Counted from the stretch's first letter, positions 1-6,209 are shown. The stretch is DNA of 7,938 bases from Candidatus Brevefilum sp. (GCA_007135845.1 SLIC01000101.1:1-7938); one strand, 5' to 3'. The notes: generated by a model not told the origin, from the letters alone. Numbers and translations: made by a program.

Positions 1-2
1 AA

Positions 3-923
3 GATGGCCGTGTGGATGTGTTCCATCAGCCGGGTCTGCGCGTGGACCCTGACAAGTACGATATCGCCGGCAAAGGTCTGGCGCACATGGTTGAACGCGA
101 GCTGGCAGGGGCACACTTCGAGATCAACGATTTTGGCGTCCAGGCTCATTACGAATTCAAAGATATCCTCAACCGTGAGGTTGTTATTAATATCAATGAG
201 AAAAACCCAAAACCGCGCAAGCCCTTCGGCCTGCTGGCGCCAATGGGCGACGCCGCAGAAGCACCCTCGGCGATGCCCCTGGTGCTGCTGCACGATTTCT
301 ACTTTGTTAGAAAAAAACACACAACCATAGAAATCAGCATTGATGGGAAACAGCATGACGCGGATCAACTTCCGATGCCAATGGACTACACCAACATGTA
401 TTTCACGCGCTACAGCCCCAGGCCGCTGATCGCCATGCTCAATCCGGCCTTCGATGGCGAACTCGAACCGATTAATGTTGAATTTGGGGCAAGGGAGATC
501 AAGACAACAGACACAACCCTCACATTGAATTGGTCTGACGATGAACCCGGACTCGAGCGGATGACGGGCCATAACGATGTTCACCCCCTTGAATTACGTT
601 TCGAGCCGGCCTTCCCAAACCTCCAAACCTTGGCGGATGCTGCCCCTCATGAAGGTAAATTCGAAATTGAAGGTGACCCTTCAGCCGGGCTTATTGCCGG
701 TGATTATTTCGTCGAGCAAAAAGATGGCACAGCCACCATAACCATGATCCCGGCACATGGCTGGCAGCCGCGCCCGACCAAGTTTTCCTTGCGCTTCCTC
801 TATACAGTCGCAGGTGTATTCAAGAAATGGCCAAGAACCTATCAATGGACGGCGCATATTCATCATAAGCATGATACCGGCACGTATATCATGCGCTCCG
901 CCTGGTGCAGAATTAATCGATAA
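3..923 (+). CDS. Hypothetical protein of unrecognised family, 5'-truncated by window start
   Basis: The reading frame is open through the first base of the window, so the true start probably lies upstream. The GTG codons at 12 and 18 are in frame but have no ribosome binding site. About 306 residues are visible, ending at TAA 921-923. There is no membrane segment, no cysteine cluster and no obvious catalytic motif. The sequence is rich in short alternating hydrophobic and charged stretches, which suggests a mostly beta-strand soluble protein. Recognisable local patterns, numbered from the GTG at 12, are KPFGLLAPMG (about residues 69-78), LLHDFYFVRKKHT (about 92-104) and YFTRYSPRPLIAM (about 131-143); the runs of F, Y, R and K look like a conserved core. 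I do not recognise the family and assign no function. It converges on the CcdA gene, with 121 bases between the two stop codons. I am confident that it is coding because of its length and codon pattern. Confidence 0.8.
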   Translation, partial: DGRVDVFHQPGLRVDPDKYDIAGKGLAHMVERELAGAHFEINDFGVQAHYEFKDILNREVVININEKNPKPRKPFGLLAPMGDAAEAPSAMPLVLLHDFYFVRKKHTTIEISIDGKQHDADQLPMPMDYTNMYFTRYSPRPLIAMLNPAFDGELEPINVEFGAREIKTTDTTLTLNWSDDEPGLERMTGHNDVHPLELRFEPAFPNLQTLADAAPHEGKFEIEGDPSAGLIAGDYFVEQKDGTATITMIPAHGWQPRPTKFSLRFLYTVAGVFKKWPRTYQWTAHIHHKHDTGTYIMRSAWCRINR

Positions 924-1044
924 GGCAGAGAGAATGAGGACCATTGAAACAACACTTGATCTTGGACTGTAAGCTTCAATTAAATCCCGTCTTTTAACAA
1001 TTATGATCAACACCGATCGTGCAAACTTCCCGAGACCTATTTAC

Positions 1045-1941
1045 CTACCTCAACCCAAACAAGATCCTAAGTCGCTCATCAATATTGATCACCCATTCTG
1101 AAATGCTGCTTTCCAATCCTAACTGCGTGAGTCGATTGAGGGTGCCGGTCATCAGCAGGAGACCCATTCCTATCAACAACAACCCGCTGATCAGGGCTGT
1201 CGTATGAAACATCAGCTCCCGACCAAAAACCTTGACGGTTATGCCCTTTCCCCGCACAAATTTCCAAAAGGGACTGCCGTTTCCTAAGCGGCTGAACCAG
1301 GTGGAGATTATAAGTAAAGGAAGACCCAATCCCAGCGCATACACGAAGGAGAGTAAAGCACCCTGCATGATTCCCGCGCCCTGAGTTGCTAACAAAGTCA
1401 GAATTGCCCCTAAGATGGGTCCGATACAAGCTGTCCACCCAATCGCAAAAGTCGCACCATAAACGAATGACCCACTTACCGTCCTCGCTGGGCTGTCTTG
1501 GAATTGAATACCAGCTGGGCCCTTACCCATAATACTCAAGATCCCAAACAGGACGATCACTGCACCGCCAACGATCTCCAATCCAGAAATATTGCGAACC
1601 AGGAGCCTGCCTAGCGTTGTGGCACTGGCACCCAAGATGGTCATCGTCGTCGCCAATCCAGCAAAAAATGCCAATGTCATCAGTACAATATTCTTTTTGC
1701 TGCTTTGAAATGAATAGGCAAAATAAGCTGGCAAGATCGGCAGCGAGCATGGGGAAAGAAAACTCAAAACTCCTGAAAGAAAAGCGGCTGGAATCAGCGC
1801 CAACATACTGGCACCCAGGGTGTTTTGTGTCGAGTTGGTACTTAAACCCAATATCAACAGGATGATACCCCCTGAAAGCACCGCCACCAGGATCAGCGTT
1901 CTTTTTGTCAAACCAGACCCATTTTCTTCATGTTGGATCAT
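1045..1941 (-). CDS. ccdA: CcdA/DsbD-family cytochrome c biogenesis / thiol-disulfide transmembrane protein
   Basis: This polytopic membrane protein of 298 residues belongs to the CcdA/DsbD transmembrane family, which carries electrons from cytoplasmic thioredoxin to thiol proteins outside the membrane. The two hallmark cysteines are visible: Cys65 in FLSPCSLPILPAYFAY and Cys172 in GWTACIGPILGA, each followed by the proline-containing turn typical of the family. About seven membrane segments can be drawn (roughly 15-35, 44-66, 84-106, 119-138, 156-182, 190-213 and 245-266). That is one more than the usual six, the extra one being N-terminal, and a C-terminal tail of about 30 residues follows. 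The length exceeds the usual 220-240 residues of minimal CcdA. It lies 26 bases downstream of the DUF3179 gene on the same strand and is probably cotranscribed with it. Only a weak GAAAG precedes the ATG. Its partner may be the DsbA-like protein encoded divergently. The family call is firm; the precise substrate is unknown. Confidence 0.93.
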   Translation of the reverse strand: MIQHEENGSGLTKRTLILVAVLSGGIILLILGLSTNSTQNTLGASMLALIPAAFLSGVLSFLSPCSLPILPAYFAYSFQSSKKNIVLMTLAFFAGLATTMTILGASATTLGRLLVRNISGLEIVGGAVIVLFGILSIMGKGPAGIQFQDSPARTVSGSFVYGATFAIGWTACIGPILGAILTLLATQGAGIMQGALLSFVYALGLGLPLLIISTWFSRLGNGSPFWKFVRGKGITVKVFGRELMFHTTALISGLLLIGMGLLLMTGTLNRLTQLGLESSISEWVINIDERLRILFGLR

Positions 1942-1967
1942 ATCGCTAACTTTCGTATGAGATCACA

Positions 1968-3188
1968 TTAGGGTTGGTAGATGCGGGTCTCAGGTTTAAA
2001 TGCTGCCCACGAAAACCAGAAATGATTCACCGAAACGACTTCGGTCAATTGTTCACCGCTTAGGGGTCCATCGACTGCACGCCCGAGAATGTTCCAGGTT
2101 GACCCAGTTTCATTATCAAGGATCCTCTCTCCATCCGACCTGAAGCTTAAAACCTGTCCATCCAAGTTGCGGTCAAAAGCAACCGCAGAGCCAACATCCT
2201 GCCCTTCCGCAATGACATACACATCCAATGCAGAAGCCGTTCCAGGTGCCCAAAATATGGCCACCTCCTGTTCGCCCACCTGGTCATTGATCACCGATAT
2301 TTCTGATAGTAAATCGTAAGGATAGGCAACTGATTCACCATCTAGTTCAAGTGCTAAAATCCTGGCTACCGGGGGCAGTTCACCCGGTGTTTGCGGGCCT
2401 CGATAAAGGAAAGGCGGATTGTTGACATCATCATAACCAACATAGGGGTTGCGGCCATACGAGCGAGTGAAACCTGTTTCTCGTGACAACACCAACCCCT
2501 GCGGGTTAGCTTGCTTAAACTCCTCCCAAGAAACCATCGCAGCTGGAACAAAGGTAAGCTGCGAACCTGTCAATTCGCCCACGATCCCTTCCCCTGTCGC
2601 TTGCTGCCACCAGGTCTCGGTTTGACGATCATACATGATCAGGTTGCTAAAGCGCAGGCGGCCAGTCGTTCCAAAGGTCAATTCCTGGTCACCGACAATG
2701 CGTTCAAAGGCTATGGCTGTGTTACATAGTGGGCAGAAGGTGACCACAACCGGAAGCCCACCGACCGTATCATTGACGATTTCATGCCAGGTTAGGATTT
2801 GGATGGGGTAAGCCCGCACATCCTGGTTAACGGCCATCTGGATCACCGGCTCCATCGGCTTGAGCCATTCATCCGCCTCAGCAATGCTGATGAACTCCGG
2901 CTGATCAATTGGAGGGATTCCGTCTCGTGGTGGTCCACCCGCTAGAATATCATTATAAGACACTGAATGGCGTGTGAAATCCGTCAGGGGGAACTCGCGC
3001 TGGGCATCTCTGGGTGGGACTCCCAAATCTTGTGGCAGCTCGGTGGGAGCAGCCCCTTCTGCTGAATCAGGCACATCAACTTGAGGTTCTGCTGGAAGGT
3101 CTCCCTCTGCTGTATCCAAAGTTGGAGCACAGGCAGCCAACACAAGTATAACAAGCAGTGTTAGAAAGTAAATTTTTTTAAAAATCAT
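1968..3188 (-). CDS. DUF3179 domain-containing lipoprotein
   Basis: This exported lipoprotein of 406 residues has a signal peptide with a short basic N-terminus, a hydrophobic core and the lipobox LAAC (lipid-anchored Cys20). An acidic, proline-rich linker (about 21-70) leads to a DUF3179 domain filling the rest. Visible family features are VVTFCPLCNTAIAF with a CxxC pair (Cys152, Cys155), TGRLRFSNLIMYDRQTETWW just after it, and the C-terminal FWFSWAAFKPET. The function of DUF3179 is not established. The CxxC motif could be redox-active or bind a metal. The frame extends to a GTG at 3200, but that codon overlaps the AGGAG at 3193-3197, which would serve as ribosome binding site for the ATG at 3188 (spacer 4). 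The ATG at 3191 leaves only one base and is less likely. It is the first gene of an operon with ccdA and is transcribed away from the DsbA-like gene. The family call is strong; the role is inferred only from neighbours. Confidence 0.93.
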   Translation of the reverse strand: MIFKKIYFLTLLVILVLAACAPTLDTAEGDLPAEPQVDVPDSAEGAAPTELPQDLGVPPRDAQREFPLTDFTRHSVSYNDILAGGPPRDGIPPIDQPEFISIAEADEWLKPMEPVIQMAVNQDVRAYPIQILTWHEIVNDTVGGLPVVVTFCPLCNTAIAFERIVGDQELTFGTTGRLRFSNLIMYDRQTETWWQQATGEGIVGELTGSQLTFVPAAMVSWEEFKQANPQGLVLSRETGFTRSYGRNPYVGYDDVNNPPFLYRGPQTPGELPPVARILALELDGESVAYPYDLLSEISVINDQVGEQEVAIFWAPGTASALDVYVIAEGQDVGSAVAFDRNLDGQVLSFRSDGERILDNETGSTWNILGRAVDGPLSGEQLTEVVSVNHFWFSWAAFKPETRIYQP

Positions 3189-3192
3189 CATT

Positions 3193-3197
3193 CTCCT
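3193..3197 (-). promoter_or_regulatory. Ribosome binding site of the DUF3179 gene
   Basis: Read on the minus strand this is AGGAG, four bases before the ATG at 3188. It decides the start: the GTG at 3200 would place this motif inside the coding sequence. Confidence 0.6.
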
Positions 3198-3200
3198 CAC

Positions 3201-3359
3201 TATTCAGTATTTTGCTTATCTTTATTCCAATCGATCTGCCTATAAGACGATCCATAAGGCACAATTCTTACGTGAACACAAAAAGTAAGATTCTATAGCT
3301 TATCCGCATCATATTAGTATCAATATTCAATAAGATATTCTCAATGATGGAGCGTATTT
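3201..3359. other. Divergent intergenic region, DUF3179-ccdA / dsbA-like
   Basis: This is an AT-rich stretch of 159 bases from which both flanking transcription units must start. I see no convincing -35/-10 pair on either strand; TATAGC at 3294-3299 is the best plus-strand -10 candidate and has only a poor -35 match. An imperfect dyad TCTTAC-N13-GTAAGA spans 3266-3290, and ATATTC is repeated directly at 3323-3328 and 3335-3340, 12 bases apart. Either could be a regulator site, but both are short enough to occur by chance. The GGAG at 3349-3352 is the ribosome binding site for the plus-strand gene (spacer 7). Confidence 0.4.
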
Positions 3360-4061
3360 ATGACCAAACCGGCTAATCATTTCAATCCGAAGGATGAACT
3401 GATTGATGATCCACAAAAAGCATCGGATGAATCGGCAAAGCAATCTCAAAGGAAAAAACAAACCTGGTTGCTTGTCCTGATTGTGTTCATCGCTGTTGTC
3501 CTCGGTGGCTTTCTCCTAGGAAACAACGGAAGGGAAAACGAAATTGTAAACACAGAAACCCTGCGCGCCATCGGACCTGAAACAGCACCCGTTACTATCA
3601 CGGAATATGCAGACTTTGGCTGCATCAGCTGTAAAGCCTGGCATCAGTTTGGGATTAGAGAGCAGGTGCTTGAGCGATATGGCGAGCAGGTGCGCTTTGT
3701 GTGGCGAGACTTTCCAGTGACCACCCCTCAGTCTCCCCAGGCAGCCGAAGCAGGTTTTTGTGCTCATGACCAGGGTCAATTTTGGGAATACCACGCTGTT
3801 CTCTTCGCCAATGCCCCCGCCCTGGGTGAGCAAAGCCTGAAGGCGTACGCGGCTGAGATTGGGCTGGATACAGAACGCTTCAATGCCTGCATTGACTCTG
3901 GAGAATATCGCAGCACCGTAGATCAGGAACGAACATCCGCTTTGGAACAGGGGTTCCGTTCTGTTCCCTCGTTTATGGTCAACGATCAGCGGCTGATCGG
4001 CCCACCGTCCTTTGAGCAATTGGTCACATTGATCGATGAGATCCTGGCTTCAGTCGACTGA
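3360..4061 (+). CDS. DsbA-family thioredoxin-fold protein, membrane-anchored
   Basis: This protein of 233 residues has a charged cytoplasmic N-terminus (1-34), one membrane anchor (about 35-54) and an extracytoplasmic DsbA-like thioredoxin domain (about 65-233). The active site is CISC (Cys88, Cys91) in the context YADFGCISCKAWHQF, and the cis-proline loop is SVPSFMVN with Pro203, both typical of the DsbA/BdbD/DsbG group. Two further cysteines, Cys134 and Cys177, sit in the inserted helical part and could form a second disulfide. The family forms, breaks or isomerises disulfides in exported proteins. The start ATG is supported by GGAG with a 7-base spacer. It is divergent from the DUF3179-ccdA pair. 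CcdA could reduce this protein, or the protein could act as an oxidase needing a VKOR/DsbB partner not present in the window. Family identity is clear; the direction of thiol exchange is not. Confidence 0.93.
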   Translation: MTKPANHFNPKDELIDDPQKASDESAKQSQRKKQTWLLVLIVFIAVVLGGFLLGNNGRENEIVNTETLRAIGPETAPVTITEYADFGCISCKAWHQFGIREQVLERYGEQVRFVWRDFPVTTPQSPQAAEAGFCAHDQGQFWEYHAVLFANAPALGEQSLKAYAAEIGLDTERFNACIDSGEYRSTVDQERTSALEQGFRSVPSFMVNDQRLIGPPSFEQLVTLIDEILASVD

Positions 4062-4107
4062 GTACCTTCTCAGTAAAAAATGATAGAACGGACTGAACCA
4101 TGAGATC

Positions 4108-4137
4108 GATAAGAAGTTTATCCACTATAATTGAGGT
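4108..4137 (+). promoter_or_regulatory. Putative promoter of the sigma factor gene with overlapping dyad
   Basis: A perfect -10 hexamer TATAAT lies at 4126-4131, so the expected transcription start (6-8 bases further) falls on or next to the A of the ATG at 4138. The -35 region at about 4102-4108 (agatcg and neighbours) does not resemble TTGACA, so an activator or alternative sigma factor could be needed. The spacer contains the inverted repeat GATAA-N5-TTATC (4108-4122), a possible operator. Confidence 0.5.
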
Positions 4138-4791
4138 ATGCAACGTGATACCTCATCATGGCTTCAAGACCTTTCCGCCAAAGGTGTACAGCAGGCAAAA
4201 GCCCTGGATGATTTGCATGAGGTACTAATGCGAATCCTTCCTAAGGCGCTCTCGCGCTGGTTGCAACCCAGTGACCCACACTTCAACGCACTTATTGAGG
4301 ACGTTGCACAGGAAACCCTGGTACGTGTATTGGAGCGCTTGGATACCTTCAAAGGCAACAGCAAGTTCACCACCTGGGTATACACCATCGCGGTAAGGAT
4401 CGGATTAAGTAAACTACGACTTAAAAAATGGCAAGAGGTCTCCCTCGAGAGCCTGGAATCCGGCCCTAATTCTGACAGTTCACCTTTCATGCAGTTTGCT
4501 GCCCCCACCAGCAATCCTGAGGTTTCTGTTGAACGAGCCAACGCGCTGGCCCTGGTGATGACAGCATTTGAAGAAGTTCTTACACCCTATCAACGAGCTG
4601 TGATGTCGGCGGTGGTGCTTGAAGGCATACCCATGGATGTTGTCGCAGAACGTCTCGGTAAGGACCGCAACACGCTCTACAAGGTGATCCATGATGCCCG
4701 TCTCAAGATCAAACAGTCTCTGGAACAATCCGGACACCCTCCTCAAGAGCTGCTGGCCCTGTTTAATCGACAAGACCAGCAGATGGAGTGA
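4138..4791 (+). CDS. Sigma-70 family (ECF-like) RNA polymerase sigma factor
   Basis: This protein of 217 residues has the two-domain layout of extracytoplasmic-function sigma factors. Region 2 (about residues 22-100) contains the acidic DVAQETLVRVLERLDTFKG stretch and the region 2.3/2.4 motif KFTTWVYTIAVR. A linker (about 101-130) follows, then region 4 (about 138-196) with LTPYQRAVMSAVVLEGIPMD and a helix-turn-helix ending in NTLYKVIHDARLKIK. The ATG at 4138 is the first possible start because an in-frame TGA occupies 4132-4134. A start at Met31 (4228) has a GAGG five bases upstream but would remove the helix with SSWLQDL and LDDLHEVLMRIL that belongs to region 2.1. With no properly spaced ribosome binding site and a TATAAT directly upstream, the mRNA is probably leaderless. 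It sits 5 bases before a zinc-type anti-sigma candidate. The regulon is unknown; the redox genes just upstream are candidates. Confidence 0.92.
   Translation: MQRDTSSWLQDLSAKGVQQAKALDDLHEVLMRILPKALSRWLQPSDPHFNALIEDVAQETLVRVLERLDTFKGNSKFTTWVYTIAVRIGLSKLRLKKWQEVSLESLESGPNSDSSPFMQFAAPTSNPEVSVERANALALVMTAFEEVLTPYQRAVMSAVVLEGIPMDVVAERLGKDRNTLYKVIHDARLKIKQSLEQSGHPPQELLALFNRQDQQME
4785..4788 (+). promoter_or_regulatory. Ribosome binding site of the anti-sigma-like gene, inside the sigma gene
   Basis: GGAG lies in the last codons of the sigma factor gene, eight bases before the ATG at 4797. This favours that ATG over the GTG at 4788 and suggests translational coupling of the two genes. Confidence 0.6.
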
Positions 4792-4796
4792 TAGAT

Positions 4797-5087
4797 ATGT
4801 TTAAAAAAATAATAAACTGGTTAAATAAAAAACAGCAACCAGAACCAATACAAGAAACAAAATTAGCAACTGTGCTTGATATGTTGGTCAAGACTGAAAC
4901 CCATGAAATATCTTGCAACGAAGTTGGGGATGCACTGGCAGAATTTACAGAGTTACATCAACGAGGGAAAGATGTCAAACACCTCATGCCCCTTGTTCAT
5001 CAACACCTGGAAATGTGCCCGGAATGCCAAGAAGAATACGAGGCATTAATGTATGCAATAGAAGCTGAAGCAACGCTATACTCATAA
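4797..5087 (+). CDS. Small zinc-finger anti-sigma factor-like protein (ZAS type)
   Basis: This soluble protein of 96 residues has no membrane segment. The C-terminal half carries H70-x3-C74-x2-C77 (HLEMCPEC) with Cys40 about 30 residues earlier (ISCNEV), the ligand arrangement of zinc-binding anti-sigma factors (zf-HC2 / ZAS). The first 35 residues are rich in lysine, asparagine and glutamine and look variable. In known ZAS proteins this module wraps around region 2 of the cognate ECF sigma factor, and in some (RsrA) oxidation of the zinc thiols releases it. The gene follows the sigma factor gene by 5 bases, the standard order for a sigma/anti-sigma pair. The start at ATG 4797 is chosen because GGAG lies 8 bases upstream; a GTG at 4788 overlapping the sigma stop would add three residues. 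Function is inferred from motif plus position; whether it senses redox state is not visible. Confidence 0.8.
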   Translation: MFKKIINWLNKKQQPEPIQETKLATVLDMLVKTETHEISCNEVGDALAEFTELHQRGKDVKHLMPLVHQHLEMCPECQEEYEALMYAIEAEATLYS

Positions 5088-5100
5088 TGTGATATGGTTT

Positions 5101-5214
5101 TCAAACACACCAAATTAAACCCACAATCAGTTAACCGTTTATCACCTACACTTAAAGCCTGCTACCTCATACCCAATACCTGATTCCTTCCTAACCATTC
5201 ACCTTTCACTAATT
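5101..5214 (+). other. C-rich, G-poor intergenic leader before sufE
   Basis: By hand count this stretch has 39 C and only 5 G in 114 bases on the plus strand. It has no reading frame of note and no hairpin. Such C-over-G tracts are typical of Rho loading (rut) sites, so it may end the sigma/anti-sigma transcript. It could equally be an unstructured 5' leader for sufE, which has no Shine-Dalgarno sequence. No clear promoter hexamers were found. Confidence 0.35.
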
Positions 5215-5667
5215 ATGAAATCCCTTCAAACAGCAGAACGCGAGATCATTCGGACCTTCGAATCCTTTGCCACCATTGACGAAAAATACGCCTACCTCTT
5301 CCAGGTGGGCGAAAGCCTGCCACCAATGGACCCCGGTCTGAAGACCGATGAAACCCTGGTCAAGGGCTGCCAGTCTTCACTGTGGTTTCACCTCACCCGG
5401 GAAGGAGGGCGTTTCAGCCTTCAAGCAGACAGCGACTCGCTGGTGATCAAAGGCATTTCAGCGCTGTTGGTTAAACTGATCGAAGGCAGGACCGCAGGCG
5501 AAATCCTGGCGATTAACATGGACTTTATTGACCAGTTGAACATCTGGAAACTCGCATCCGAACGCAACAGCGGTTTAATGGCCATGCTCGACCATATTCA
5601 CAGCCTGGCACGTTCTGAGCAGGATGCGAAAGAGGATAAAAGGGGCCGTTTTCTAGAGAAGGGGTAA
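5215..5667 (+). CDS. sufE: SufE family Fe-S cluster assembly sulfur acceptor
   Basis: This protein of 150 residues spans the full SufE domain. The sulfur-accepting cysteine is Cys52 in VKGCQSSLWF, the signature of the family, and it is preceded by the usual LPPMDPGLKTDETL segment. The C-terminal half shows SALLVKLIEGRTAGEIL and a helix around IDQLNIWKLASERNSG, both normal for SufE. SufE takes persulfide sulfur from the cysteine desulfurase SufS and passes it to the scaffold for iron-sulfur assembly. No sufS, sufB, sufC or sufD lies in the window, so this copy is detached from a classical suf operon here. The ATG at 5215 fits the family N-terminus, but the 20 bases before it are almost purine-free and lack a ribosome binding site. 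It is followed after 5 bases by a ferredoxin-like gene, so the two probably form an operon. Confidence 0.95.
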   Translation: MKSLQTAEREIIRTFESFATIDEKYAYLFQVGESLPPMDPGLKTDETLVKGCQSSLWFHLTREGGRFSLQADSDSLVIKGISALLVKLIEGRTAGEILAINMDFIDQLNIWKLASERNSGLMAMLDHIHSLARSEQDAKEDKRGRFLEKG

Positions 5668-5672
5668 AATAG

Positions 5673-6209
5673 GTGCTTATGACTGTATTAAGCTATCGCA
5701 TGATGCACATCGGGGGCGCGCCAGCGGGTTTGCTCGGCCTGGAAGAGCTGTTCAATGAACTCTATACTGCTGGGCTCCATCCCGATCACGCCGAACTACC
5801 TGAACAGCTGATCAAAGGTGTTCGGAAACATAACTTCATTCCCAAGCCCGCCTTGAACGATTACCAGTTGGTTCTGATCAATGAATATAAAAAATACCAC
5901 CGTGACCGCTCTGGTGGAAAAGCAGTCGTCGCCAGGGACTACGGGCAATGGCAGGGCTTCCCCCGTGAACAGGTTCCCTGGTTCCCAGTCGTATCTGCCG
6001 ACCTATGCGACGGTTGCGGTAAGTGTATTGAAGTCTGCCCCAAGGAAGTCTTTCAGGTTAGCGAAGATGGTAAGGTCGAGGTGGTCGAGCCCTTCCTGTG
6101 TATCGTGGGGTGCTGCTTCTGCAAAAGTGCATGTGATCCCGGTGCGATCCTGATGCCAGATCGAAAGATCCTTGACACCTTCACCCATGGGCAGCGTCCC
6201 AGCACCTGA
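5673..6209 (+). CDS. 4Fe-4S dicluster ferredoxin-like protein with uncharacterised N-terminal domain
   Basis: This protein of 178 residues has two parts. The C-terminal part (about 100-170) is a two-cluster ferredoxin module: cluster one is Cys112-x2-Cys115-x2-Cys118-x3-Cys122-Pro (CDGCGKCIEVCP), and cluster two is Cys143-x3-Cys147-x2-Cys150-x3-Cys154, in which an extra Cys148 sits beside Cys147 and the usual CP is CDP. The N-terminal 100 residues (IGGAPAGLLGLEELFNELY, then KHNFIP, then a lysine- and arginine-rich helix) form a small helical domain that I cannot name. The protein is likely a cytoplasmic electron carrier or a partner for a redox enzyme. GTG at 5673 has AAGGGG 8 bases upstream; ATG at 5679 is an alternative with AGGTG close by. 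It lies 5 bases after sufE, and a SufE-supplied cluster donor or acceptor role is tempting but unproven. Confidence 0.85.
   Translation: MLMTVLSYRMMHIGGAPAGLLGLEELFNELYTAGLHPDHAELPEQLIKGVRKHNFIPKPALNDYQLVLINEYKKYHRDRSGGKAVVARDYGQWQGFPREQVPWFPVVSADLCDGCGKCIEVCPKEVFQVSEDGKVEVVEPFLCIVGCCFCKSACDPGAILMPDRKILDTFTHGQRPST

Noticed and set aside
897..972. Possible frameshift at the 3' end of the first gene: the +1 frame continues as ELIDKAERMRTIETTLDL to a stop at 972.
   Set aside because: The main frame ends normally at 923, no homologue is available to show which tail is conserved, and the overlap is short. It may be coincidence; comparison with relatives would settle it.
681..1013. Open reading frame on the minus strand antisense to the end of the first gene.
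   Set aside because: It overlaps a longer coding frame, has no family features and no ribosome binding site; similar antisense frames elsewhere in the window were dismissed for the same reasons.
3198..3200. GTG as start of the DUF3179 gene, giving four more residues.
   Set aside because: It would consume the AGGAG ribosome binding site, while the ATG at 3188 gives a standard lipoprotein signal peptide.
3266..3290. Imperfect dyad TCTTAC-N13-GTAAGA in the divergent intergenic region.
   Set aside because: The arms are short, the loop is long and the region is AT-rich, so chance is likely. It is kept only as a note in the intergenic feature.
4057..4080. Hairpin ACTGAG-N6-CTCAGT followed by six A at the end of the dsbA-like gene.
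   Set aside because: On the plus strand the tail is A, not T, and the stem is only 6 bp, so it is not an intrinsic terminator for that gene. On the minus strand no gene ends there.
4228..4230. Internal ATG of the sigma gene with GAGG five bases upstream.
   Set aside because: Starting there removes the N-terminal helix belonging to sigma region 2.1, so it is unlikely to be the main start, though a minor internal product cannot be excluded.
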